A stretch of DNA of 62,620 bases from positions 320,327 to 382,946 of the forward strand of contig MNCI01014592.1 in assembly GCA_015680685.1 (NCBI GenBank), in the 5' to 3' direction. The notes beneath the pieces are model-generated. The model was not told the DNA's origin. It worked only from the letters and a program-made list of their open reading frames with translations, and did no database searches. The position numbers and the translations under genes were made by a program. Positions 11,700-21,899 of the stretch are shown here, piece by piece (position 1 is the first letter of the stretch; each line of letters begins with the position of its first letter). The DNA comes from Gnetum montanum (Eukaryota > Streptophyta > Gnetopsida > Gnetales > Gnetaceae).

Positions 11700-13328
11700 A
11701 AGAAACTGTTGTTTCTTCTTAAGGTTTAACTCTTATGGTATTTTTTGGGTGAGGAGATAGGTAAGAATGCTACTATACTAGTTTGTCTTCATGGGTGATT
11801 GATTATTCACTACATTAGCAAAGAGGAATTCATCAGGGAAATGATCAGAAATTGGATACTCATCCTCTTTGTTGTTCCATCGCAATCGAGATAAATGATC
11901 AGCAACTACATTCTTTTTGCCCTTGCAATCGATCATTGTTAAATCGAACTCTTGTAAGATTACAAGCCATCATATGATACGAGGGCTTACCATTGGCTTA
12001 TTCATGAGGAACCGGATTGCACTATGATCTGTATGTATATATACTTTATATTCCAATACATAGTGTCTAAACTTTTCTAGTGCAAACACTACAACCATTA
12101 ATTCTTTCTCTATGATAGTATAGTTAAGTTGTGCACTAGTGATACTTCTATTTGCATAGTGGATGTAATAAGGATGCTTCTAGTCATCTAACTATGTAAG
12201 TACAGCTCCTAAAGCATAGTTGGATGCGTCGGTCATGATATGGAATGGTTTGGACAAGTCAGGAGCTTGTAGAATGGGTGTTTCTACTAACTTCCGTTTC
12301 AAAGTTTGGAAAACTAATTCGCATTCCCTGGTCCACTCAAAAGGTATGTACTTTTTTGTTCTTTCCACTAATGGTTTGGCAACCTTTGAAAAGTTCTCAA
12401 TAAATCTCCTATAGTAGCCAGTATGTCCAAGGAATGATCGAATATCTTTGATAATTTTTGGTTGATGGGTAATTTCTTGGATAATTTTGATTTTCTTGGG
12501 GTCTACCTCTATTCTTGTGTGTGAGATTTTGTGCCCTAGTACTACACCTTCTTGGACCATCAAATGGCTTTTCTGCCAGTTGAGCCTCAAATTGGTTTCT
12601 ACACATCTTTTTAACACTTTCTCCAACCGGTCCAAGGCTTGATCACAGTTTGCTCCATAAGTGGAGAAGTCGTCCATAAAGACCTCCATCTTATTCCCTA
12701 TCTGTTGTTGAAATATGCTTAGAAATAGTTGTTGAAATGTTGCAAGGGCATTGCACAAGCCAAACGACATCTATTTGTATGCGAATGTTCCCCAAGGATT
12801 GGTGAACGTAGTCTTGGCTTGGTCTTCTGGGGCTATTTGTATTTGGTTATATCCACTATATCTATCCAAAAAATTGTAATAGTGATACCCTGCAATGGTG
12901 TCTAAGACTTGGTTGACAAATGACAATGGAAAGTGATCTTTGAATGTTGCCATATTTAGTAGCCTAAAATCTATGCACACCCTTCATTTGCCTTCCTTTT
13001 TAGGCACCATAACTAAGGAGCTAACCCATTCACTATCAGTAATGGGGTATATGAACCTAGCCTTGAGAAGTTGTTCAATTTCTTCCTTAACTACTTGCTT
13101 CAGCTTAGGGTTCAATCACTTTTGCAGTTGTCTTCAAGGCTTCGTGAAAGGGTCAATGTAAATTCTATGTTGGCATATCCTAGTATCTATTCCAGTTAAT
13201 TTGGGATATGACCAAGTGAAGGCTTCCAACCATTTATTTATTATATTCAACAATTCTTCTTTCCATTGAGGAGCAAGCTTAGCATTGATAATTACCAATT
13301 TTCCATTTTTAAGGAACGTGTATTCCAT
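11700..13328 (-). pseudogene. Element 1 reverse transcriptase and RNase H
   Basis: The RT connector begins with LAPQWKEELLNIINKW (about 13280). RT proper runs from MCIDFRLLNMATFKDHFPL (12980) through LDRYSGYNQI, the catalytic VFMDDFSTYG (about 12690-12660), VLGHKISH (about 12535) and IRSFLGHTGYYRRF (about 12435). RNase H shows MTDASNYALGAVL (about 12210), IIEKELMVVVFALEKFRHY (about 12110) and HTDHSAIRFLMNKPM (about 12030), so its acidic residues D-E-D are present. A stop just before MSFGLCNA (at 12771) and another after AVLT split the frame. Confidence 0.9.
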
Positions 13329-13394
13329 ACCAGTGGGAAATGATTTCAGCTTGAGGGGCTCCTACTTAAATTTCTCGAGGATTTCCAACTTCCC

Positions 13395-14170
13395 CTAGTT
13401 GATATTTTCAAGGTTAAGACTTGGAAGTTGGCGATGGACTTTCTCTAATGTGTCTATGCTATCAATGTAAGCACAAGTCAAACCCTCAGTTGGTTCCATG
13501 CATATGAGTGAACTGCTTTCTTGATTAGTTGTTAGCCATTGGGTGTCTTCCTGTCGTGTGGCTGCTGCATACAGACATCTTTGTATGTTAATCACTTGTA
13601 CACACTGATTGCATGCAGTCAATGCTAAACTTTGCATAAACCATGACCTCTGCATGCAATTACACCCTATGTCACTGTATGCGATACATGGAACTTTTTT
13701 CTTCTCGATCTTTCTAAATGTATTTTCCTTTGATATTTCTAGGGAAATATCATAGATTCCTAGGCATGCATCGATGGTGCTTAGCCATGCTCTTCCCATT
13801 ATGATTGGGAAGAAGTCCCCCTTACAGTTGTTCACCTAAATCACTAGGAAGTCAACTAGGTACGACCACCCAAAAATAGTGGCAACAATGTCTTCCAGCA
13901 GTCCCAATTGGATAGTGATGGACTAGTCAGCCAACACTAGACAAATGTTGCTCTTTTTCAATAGAGGTAGGTTCTAGGCCTTGTACATTTCTTGAGAAAT
14001 CAGGTTGACACCGGAACCTGAATCCAAAAGAGCCTTGCACGATGCATTCCCAACGATTTGTAAGTATATCAGAGGACTCCCAGGATTAAAGAATTTCCTA
14101 GAAAGGTGGCCAGTTTTGATCCAATCAGTGATAACATGTGTTAGCATGATTGTATGCATTAAGTGTGGTG
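13395..14170 (-). pseudogene. Element 1 aspartic protease and linker
   Basis: The minus strand at 14159-13974 contains ALLDSGSGVNLISQEMY, the D-S/T-G active site of retroelement aspartic proteases, preceded by VITDWIKTGHLSRKFF. The next frame (13835-13395) includes FFPIIMGRAWLSTIDACLGI, matching the conserved P-I-I-L-G-R-x-x-L-x-T segment seen between protease and RT in Athila-type polyproteins. A frame change lies between the two segments. Confidence 0.8.
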
Positions 14171-14559
14171 GTTAAGTTGAAGGAGGCTTTGAAGTTTTGA
14201 TTGATACTGAGGCGTCTAAGGAATCAGTTGCTTGTGATTGCAAGGGCCTAGTTGGTCTATTTGTTCTAAAGAAAGGTCTTTTCTTCATGTGGTTGTTGGA
14301 ACCAAAAGTAGGTTGAGAGTTAACAACCCTTGTGCCATTATGTTGTTGTGGCTAGGTAGGGGTTTCACCCTGCATAGCTAGAGCAGGTGGTAGTGGAGCT
14401 ATTGGTGGAAGAGATGTAGCCGGATGAGAAGGATGATATGCTTGCAGCATATCACCCCTAGAAGAGGGAGTCCCATAATACTCGTAGGCTTGGTAGTGAG
14501 GTTGAGGAGTGATGTGACTAGTAGAGTCATGTGGAGAGATTGGTCGTTGCATGTAATAT

Positions 14560-16737
14560 CCATATGGGTTAGGTTACCAGTAAGGATACTATTGCCTTAG
14601 TGGTGGCATTCCCCATGATTGTCGGTGCTGCCACTATTGATATTGCTCAATCGGTTATGGTGGAGTTCCACTAGGATAATATGTTAAGGGTTGGTGGAAC
14701 TGCCTTAGGTTACCTTAAGGATAGTGTAACCTTTGGGGTGTTTGCCTTTTGTTTAATTGTGGGTTGAGTGCATACACCCCAAACTCCTGCAGATGTGAGA
14801 TTATAGGGTAACATTCCTTACGATGGTCATATTGACATATCTCACATCCACTATCATTGTTTGTTTCCAAATCCACAACCTCTTTAATGATGGCAACTTT
14901 TCCCTTACCCTTGTTACATGCATGTTCAGCCTCTTTCTTTTTTCTTTTTTTTTGCGATCACTACCTTGCTCTCTAGACTCCTCTACTATTTTAAGAATAG
15001 ATTGAAATCTATTGTCTACGGAATCCCACATTTGGTCTACGTTTGCTGATACTTCTGATGTCAACTTTTGGATAGGCAAAGTTTTCCTATTCACCATCTC
15101 TTCAAGTGGTGACTTTTCTTCATCCTCACAAAATCTTACTCCCCTCTTCCAAAGGGAAGGATCTCAGTTATACTCTTCCACACTTTCTCTCTTTCGGAGA
15201 TCACCTTCTTCCTTAGCAACTTGCTCCAATAGTCTTTGAATTTAATGGGACCTAAGCTCGGATAGTCTTCCTTGGGTATAAGTCCTAAGGGTTCTTCTCG
15301 TTTCATGCCTAAGCCCATCCACAAGATGGTGAAGTTAATCCCTTTGCGAATAACCATGGCCAGGACAACGATGTAACAATGCATAGTATCGGTCCATGGT
15401 AGCATCCAAGGGTTCATGTCCTCCTTGTTTCTAGCCTTGGATTTGCTTTCGCAAGTTAGACACTCGAGAGTACGTTTGGTACTTGTCATTAAATAGTTCT
15501 AACATAGTACTCCACCTACAAATGGATTTCAGTTCTAAAGACCGGTACCAGCTTTCTGCTTCTTTAACTAATGTCCGTGGGAACAACTTAAGTTTTTGTC
15601 ATTCATTCTCTATGTTTTGTAAGGCACATGCATCATGGAATGCTTGTAAATGATTTTGAGGATCAACATTGTATCCCCTTCAAATCATGGGATGTTGTTC
15701 ATATCTACTCTCTTGATCCTACTATCTTTCTGATGCCTTCTTGGAATTCTAATAGCCTTAGTTATGTCCAACATACTTTGAGTAGCGAGGAGGGGTTCAT
15801 TGTGATCATATCGTCCATGGCGTCTATGATGCCTACGTTGTTCCCTACTCTCCCTTCTTCTATGTCGTGACTCTCTAGAGTGCCCTCATCTCCTTTCCTA
15901 GTTGTTTTGTCTATGACTTCCACTTTGCCTACCTTTATCCCCATGGTATTTTTCTTTATGATTGCATCCAAATATTGAAGGAGATGGTGAAGGAGATGAT
16001 GAAGGTGAAGAAGAAGGGGAATCGTCACCATGACTGTGTCTGCTACCTTCTCTTCGATGATCTCAGCCTCTATTACGATTGCGATCAAAATGTCTATCTT
16101 TATCATGTGTCTGTGTCCCTTTTTCAGATCCTTTATGCATGTGGGTATTAGAACCTGGGTTATGAATAGTAGAATAAAGGTTTTGATACACAACCCCTTG
16201 GCCAAAGTCAAGGGGAGGAACATTGTTGTGTGAACAACTACCTGAGGCAAGTTCACCACCCTCATTTTTGCTTAAGACATGTGGGGCATCCTGCGACCAC
16301 TTACCCTTCAAAGACTTATGATGTCTCTCCTGTTGCAAATCCCTTTGACGTTGTGCCTCCATGGGATGGTATTCTCTCAAGTCATGGTCTTGCACAACGT
16401 ATTTTGCATGTAAGTGCAGCATGCTAATTTGTTTAAAGGCACGAAGAAGCATGCTTGGGACTACACGATCAGGAGGTAACACTATGTTACCTTATAAGTC
16501 TCACCAATGTAGTTGTTCATCTTGATGGAAGATAAAGGTGAAGTCTAGTATATACTCATTGGGATGAATATATACTAGTTGAACTTGTTGAGGGACTGGC
16601 GGATCAACATCATGTGTATTATGCCGTCGATTGTTTCCTATTTCAGACCTAGGCGGTGAGGCTCTTTCGTATGAAGAAGGAGACATAATTGTCTGTTCAG
16701 TGTACAATGTATTCTTATTTATTATTTTCTCAACCAA
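14560..16737 (-). pseudogene. Element 1 gag (capsid and nucleocapsid), degraded
   Basis: The first ATG on the minus strand after the primer site is at 16737 (MVEKIINKNTLYTEQ...). A retrotransposon gag-type helical region is read around 15750-15140 (EPLDATMDRYYALLRRCPGHGY, then HHLVDGLRHETRRT). The nucleocapsid zinc finger is CEICQYDHRKEC (C-x2-C-x3-H-x3-C, about 14860-14825). His- and Arg-rich low-complexity sequence lies between about 16400 and 15900. Several frameshifts are needed to connect the pieces. Confidence 0.7.
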
Positions 16738-16803
16738 CCCTAAGGGTTTGTTCCAACGATGTGAATGATTTTCTATGTTCTAGTTAGCGCACAAACAACT
16801 AAG

Positions 16804-16821
16804 TCCCCGACAACGACACCA
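16804..16821 (-). promoter_or_regulatory. Element 1 primer binding site (tRNA-Asp type)
   Basis: The minus strand reads TGGTGTCGTTGTCGGGGA, one base inside the 5' LTR. It matches the Athila/Tat primer site complementary to tRNA-Asp (TGGCGCCGTTGCCGGGGA), with C-to-T type differences that suggest methylated-cytosine decay. Confidence 0.85.
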
Positions 16822-16822
16822 A

Positions 16823-17704
16823 TGATGAGCGTCAAGGTACGCCTACGCTCAACCATACGAATACAAGTGTTTCACGCACAATCCAATCGAATTCCAAGGA
16901 CTAAGTGCTTATGCACCCTTGTAGAATAAGCACGGGTTGGTTGATCATTGTCTTCCCAAGCTTACATGTATGTCACAATTGTATGGTTAAGTAAGCTTGA
17001 GGCATATGATTTTTATAGCTTTTATGTTTTTATGTCCTATACTAGTCGGGAAGGAGAGAGGTAACTAGGTGACTAATTTAAATTAACTACTCATTAACTA
17101 AGTTCTAACTAATTCTAACACCAGCATCCATTCTCACTTGTCGTACACATCTTGAACTAGTGCAACACTGTTGGGATTACCAAACGCTAATTGTTACTAG
17201 GTTACCAAGCGTTACATGCATGCTCGAAGTGGTCATGCTTGTATAATTTAACAATTTGCTTAATTGATCAAAATGAATTGATGTGCTAATAACAAAAGTG
17301 TAAAGTACATAAAATAAAAGAAATGCATAAGAAAACAAATCTCAAGTGCTACAAGGATGAATCGAAGAGCTCGTATTTATTACCGTACACAAGGTGTGCT
17401 CAGGTACATAATGTTCAAATAAAGATCTGTCCACACTTAGACCTCCTATTGCGGGCACTTGGAAAATACTCTAACTTTCAAACAGACTACAAGAGTTTTA
17501 CTACTTAACTACTAAAAGACTTCTTTCCAATTGTGCACCTGGGCACTGTCTTTATAGGCTTGGGAGCAACTACTCTAATAATTAGAGTAAATGCTATAAT
17601 AATTAGAATAACTACTAAAGTAACCACTAGAGTAACCACTCTAATAATTAGAATAACTACTAGAGTAACCGCTAGAGTAACCACTCTAATAATTAGAGTA
17701 ACTA
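16823..17704 (-). repeat. Element 1 5' LTR, outer end truncated
   Basis: About 882 bp, matching the LTR at 7690-8552. The plus-strand left end TGATGAGC is intact. The right (outer) end lacks the expected CTCTCATCA; the array of ACTCTAATAATTAGAGT-type palindromes (17565-17704) runs directly into LINE-derived sequence. The array is longer than in the 3' LTR, showing repeat-number change after insertion. Confidence 0.85.
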
Positions 17705-17749
17705 TGATAGCATAACTATTTTTCTAGTTGCATACCTATTCATGCATTT
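17705..17749. repeat. 45-bp exact copy of LINE sequence at a truncated LTR end
   Basis: These 45 bases are identical to 18258-18302 in the same orientation. The copy begins exactly where element 1's outer LTR end is lost and is followed by the normal LINE sequence. It looks like templated filler DNA. Confidence 0.75.
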
Positions 17750-19985
17750 GCACCTTTAAATTTAACTCATTGAGAAGAAAATTTTTTCACTCTTTCAATA
17801 TCTTTTCAATGTTTAGGACTAAGTCTAGATACCCAAACAACTAATTCATACAATATAATAGGATAGTAGATGATGACATGAAAAATTTATTGTTCTAACC
17901 TTCAAAGCCTAGATTTATAAGTCCTTGCACTTATTTTTAAAAGTATATAGAGCCTTGAAACCTCTTGCTAATTTTTTTTGATGCACTTCCCCCACATGTA
18001 ATTGTCCATATCAATGAAACCTAAATATTTAAAAGATTCTACTCTTTGCACATTAGTGCCTCTAAAATTGAAGTTGCAAGACGTATTTCTTGTACCCCAG
18101 ATCATCAATTTAGTTTTATCTTCATTCACTTAAAGACCAAATTAATGACAATGATTTTCTAAAATTTACAATATATTTTGCATATGTTCTATAGTAGTGG
18201 AGATTAATGCAACATCATCTACATATAAAAGAAGATTCACTACTTTATATCCAATTTTGATAGCATAACTATTTTTCTAGTTGCATACCTATTCATGCAT
18301 TTCATCAATAAAGATACTGAAGAGAGTTGGAGAAACTAGACAACCTTGCTTAACTCTAATTTTGCTCTAGAATTGAAATTTTTCTCCGAACTAATGCTTG
18401 TAATTTTAATAGTCACTTTCTCATATAATCTTTGAGTTACTATAATCAAATCCAAAGGAGAGCCAAATTTATATAAGCACAACTATAATATTGGATGGAT
18501 CATTAAATCATATGCTTTTGTAAAATCAATAAAGTGAATAAAAACATTTTTTATTAGGCATTTTTGCAAACTCCATGCAATGTCTAAAAGTAACTAAGTG
18601 ATCAATAGTGGAGTGATTTGTTTGCAATCTACTTGAGTCCTTACCCTAATCTAGTCACCTTTAGCCCAAGAACTAATTCTCTTTTCTAGTAGAGTAACAA
18701 TCAACCTAGCAAAAATATTACTCACAATGATTATTTAATAATTATTCAAATTATGTTAATTCTCCTTTTTACATAACAAGATAGATTTACTACTTTTCCA
18801 ATGTTAATTAATCCATGGTCCATTACTGAATTTAATTTATGCTAAATTTCTCTATGAATAAAAGATCCTTCATACTTTAATAATTTTTCATATAAATCAT
18901 CTAAATCTATAGCTTTACCAGATGCTAACTTTTTAATACCCTCTATGACTTCCTCAAGAGTAAACTGGAGAGGTGCGTATTGTACTATACAAGTAGAACT
19001 ATCATCTTCTCTTGTAAATAGCTTATTATAAAATGAGAAAATATCTTAAAAATAAAAATTAAATGATGAAGAGGCTTTATGACGAAAATATTACCAAAAG
19101 TTTTTAGGTTTCTTTTTAATGGTGTAAGCAAAGTATTTCTACTACTTCCTAATAAATTTCCTTCTCTTGGTTCTAATCAAGCATTTATATTCCTTAACTA
19201 AACTTTGTTTGTGACTTTTATTTTTATTTTTAATATATTTCCTAGCTTGCATGCAATCCTTATCAAACCAAGTCTTCTAAGAACCTTGTTATTGTGAATG
19301 CACAACTTGTGTAGCTGTTGTAAGCAAAATTTGTTTAATCTCCTCACACCATTTTCAAGAGTCCATTATGTGTTGCATTCATATATTTTTCCTTGACCTT
19401 TGGGGTGAACCTATATGATTTTTTTCTATTCTTTTGTTTTATTGTCTAAGAAACAATTTAAATTTGCAACAAAACCTCAATGTGATAATAGAAAGACTCC
19501 ACTAAATCTTCTCCAACTTTCAACTCCTTAATAAAATAAATATCTTCATAAGAATATAAAAGCAAATCAATGTAAAAGTTATCTTGAGGTCTTGTGAAAG
19601 CAAATAATGAAGATTAAGGAAAGTTAGTAAGATAATTGCAAATCAAAATATAAATTTTTTTTGTCCATTCATTTTATTACTAGTGCTATTTGTAGAATAT
19701 TGTGTGTAGGTGTGATTTTCAATAATGTTTAAATTTCTAACATTATGTTGCCACTAAATAATTTTTATTTGCTATGAACTTATCTTGTATTAAAATCTCC
19801 AAAGATAAATACTAAGCCTTTTTTTGAAAACTCTACAATATCTTTAGATAAGAGCTAAAAAGGATGATCATGAGAGAGCTTTATAAAATCATACAATATA
19901 GCATCTCTAAGAGAAAAATAATATATGGTAAGGAAAAAATAACCATGGTGACATAAGATTTTTAGCCAAACACATTGTTTATGAT
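17750..19985 (-). pseudogene. LINE endonuclease-reverse transcriptase (non-L1-like), heavily decayed
   Basis: The minus strand shows an endonuclease motif FIFGDFNTR (about 19815-19790), then a linker with WFDKDCMQARKYIKNK (about 19280). RT motifs follow: ITLLEKRISSWAKGD (about 18690), HFIDFTKAYDLM (about 18530), IKIGYKVVNLLLYVDDVALIS (about 18260-18200) and NEDKTKLMIWG (about 18120). The YVDD box and the K-T-K segment resemble LINEs with a DE.H..C tail rather than the L1 copy near 1-6 kb. Stops occur every few dozen codons. The 5' part of the endonuclease is cut off by the LTR at 19992. Confidence 0.7.
18258..18302. repeat. Donor copy of the 45-bp repeat, inside the LINE RT
   Basis: Exact partner of 17705-17749. 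Here it lies in its natural context within the RT coding region, just before the catalytic box on the minus strand, so it is probably the source copy. Confidence 0.75.
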
Positions 19986-19991
19986 CATTAA

Positions 19992-20835
19992 TGATGAATC
20001 ATTTAAATGGCTGCATTGACAAGCATGCATCAACGTAACCCTGTCAATGTAGCCCTATTGATGTATGGTTTGATGCATCAACGCAGTGTCATGTCCTACC
20101 TATATAAATGCACATACCCATCATATTTATGGCACGTTATGTCATTAGTGTAGCAAATTTCTTGTACTTTTCTTTCATTAGAGTTAGAATATTTTCTAAT
20201 TGCCCATAGTAGGACTTCAAGTAATTATACAGATCCTTATTTGAGCATCATTATACTTGGACACATTGATGTGATGGTAATAAAGATGAGATTCTTGAAA
20301 ATCTTTGCAACACTTAGAATAAATTAGTGTTTATTTTCATGCACTTTATTATTCATGCAATTCACATTCATATCTTTAGTTAATTAATGCACTTAATAAC
20401 AAACACATAAGTACGACCACTTCAAACATACCATTTAACGCTTGGAATCCCAACAGTGGCTATTTAGTACCCCCAACGATAGACACTTGGTAACCCAATA
20501 GTGTTAGAAAGAGTTTAGGATGCCTGCAAAAATTGGGCCCAGATGCTTATGTTAGGCTAGTTAGCTTAAGGATCATTAAATAGTTAAATAGTTAGTTTTC
20601 CAATTAATTATCTTTACTTTCATACTTAAAAATATAAACAAATATCATATGCCTTGGCTTACACTGAACCATACAAATGAGCTTGCACAAGTGAAAGGCA
20701 AGAAGACAACAATCGTAATTCCCATGTCACTATCTTTGTCTATTGGTACACTTAAGGGCTAAGTCCATGGAATTTGACTAGATTGCTAGTGAATGCTTGT
20801 GATTCATATGGTTGAGTAGAGGGACTCTTGTTGCT
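19992..20835 (+). repeat. Isolated LTR of the same gypsy family (+)
   Basis: It starts TGATGAATC. It shares with the other LTRs the downstream AATAAAGATGAG region (about 20279), the conserved central block (cacataagtacgaccacttc, about 20406) and the GGAATTTGAC...TATGGTTGAG end (about 20776-20815). The upstream part carries a different palindromic array (GATGCATCA type, 20035-20095). The right end lacks the usual TCATCA because the next LTR starts immediately at 20836. Confidence 0.75.
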
Positions 20836-21721
20836 TGATGAGTAGCGAGGTACCCCTACACCCAACCATACGAGTCACAAACATTCATGCATGACTCGGT
20901 TGAATTCCGTGGATGGGACTAGTTGTGCATCTAAATTGTTATGCTTTGATCACAGTTCGTTGTCTTCCCACTTGGACTAGTGTTAGCTTTGTCACATATG
21001 GTTTAGTCCAAAGTGAGGCATGTGATTGATGTTGCCTAATCAAATGTTGCTCCTAATGATAATAAAGAGATAAATTAATTAACCTAATAAACAATGAAAA
21101 GTAAAATCTAAGCTAGCCTACATGCGATGAGTATCCATTCCTAATTGTCTACACATGCCTTAGACTTTGTATAACTACCACTGGGATTGCCAAGTGTACG
21201 TCACTGGGCTTACCAAATGATACACTGTTGGGTTACTGAGTAATTACACTTAAGCGCTCGTGACTAATTGTACTCATTCTACTTAATGACAAAAATTGTA
21301 CAGAGTAATAAATGAAAATAGTAACTAAAGAAAACAGTAAATAATTAAATAATTGAAAGCAATAATAAATTTAAGTGGATGTTGCAATGATGGAAGTAAT
21401 CTTGATCTTTATTTCTAGTCATGTAATATGTCCAAGTACATCACACTCGAATAAAGATGTCGTACAATTACAAACATCACACTATAGACATGCATTGGAA
21501 ACTAACAAAACTGGAAATCAATAATCTATGAAAAAGCTAACTAAAATCTGAACCTAAATTATGTCCCAACTGTGCACCCAAGTGTTGTATTTATGGGCCA
21601 GCATGGAAGAGATGATATCAAATATCCAACATCATTTCTTGGGACCTAATATCACATATCTGATATTGAGATTCTAATATTGGATACCCAATATTGGAGT
21701 TGACAAAATCATGACTCATCA
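20836..21721 (-). repeat. Element 3 3' LTR
   Basis: 886 bp, plus-strand ends TGATGAGTAG...GACTCATCA. It matches element 1 and element 2 LTRs in the conserved blocks. The array upstream of the TATA box is of the ATATC/GATATTGG type (about 21620-21700), as in element 2 rather than element 1. The weak tract CAATCGTGGCAGTA on the minus strand next to the LTR is a decayed polypurine tract. Confidence 0.85.
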
Positions 21722-21899
21722 TACTGCCACGATTGAATGAAAACTCATCCTCAAGTTCAATAAAATGAGGAACAAGTTCTTTACAAAATGTTGGGAAGGT
21801 ATGAAATTATGGATTGACTCAAAAAAACAAAGAAATTAACACTTACATGCTATAGTGATGTTTTACAAAAATTTGGATACAATATTACAAGACACAAAA

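Larger units (their letters stand above)
7690..17704 (-). mobile_element. Element 1: Athila-like Ty3/gypsy retrotransposon, inactive
   Basis: On the minus strand the order is 5' LTR (17704-16823, truncated at its outer end), tRNA-Asp type primer site (16821-16804), gag, protease, RT, RNase H and integrase (16737-10483), a 1.9-kb non-coding stretch, a purine-rich tract and the 3' LTR (8552-7690). The RT sequence (VFMDDFSTYG, NLRLNWQKSH, IRSFLGHTGYYRRFI) and the tRNA-Asp primer site are typical of the Tat/Athila group. LTR ends are TGATGAG...CTCATCA. The copy is dead through stops and an integrase active-site change, but RT is still readable over long frames, so it is fairly young among the local copies. 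Confidence 0.9.

Noticed and set aside
15762-16265. His- and Ile-rich minus-strand frame of 167 codons
   Set aside because: Overlaps element 1 gag; probably a shifted frame of the low-complexity gag linker, not a separate gene.
17560-17704. Regularly spaced palindromes resembling a CRISPR array
   Set aside because: Units have no unique spacers, lie inside an LTR and the genome is a plant's.
17533-17715. Open frame rich in Thr, Ile, Val and Arg
   Set aside because: It is the translated palindromic array of the element 1 LTR; a shorter version appears in the other LTR at 8426-8623. Not a protein.
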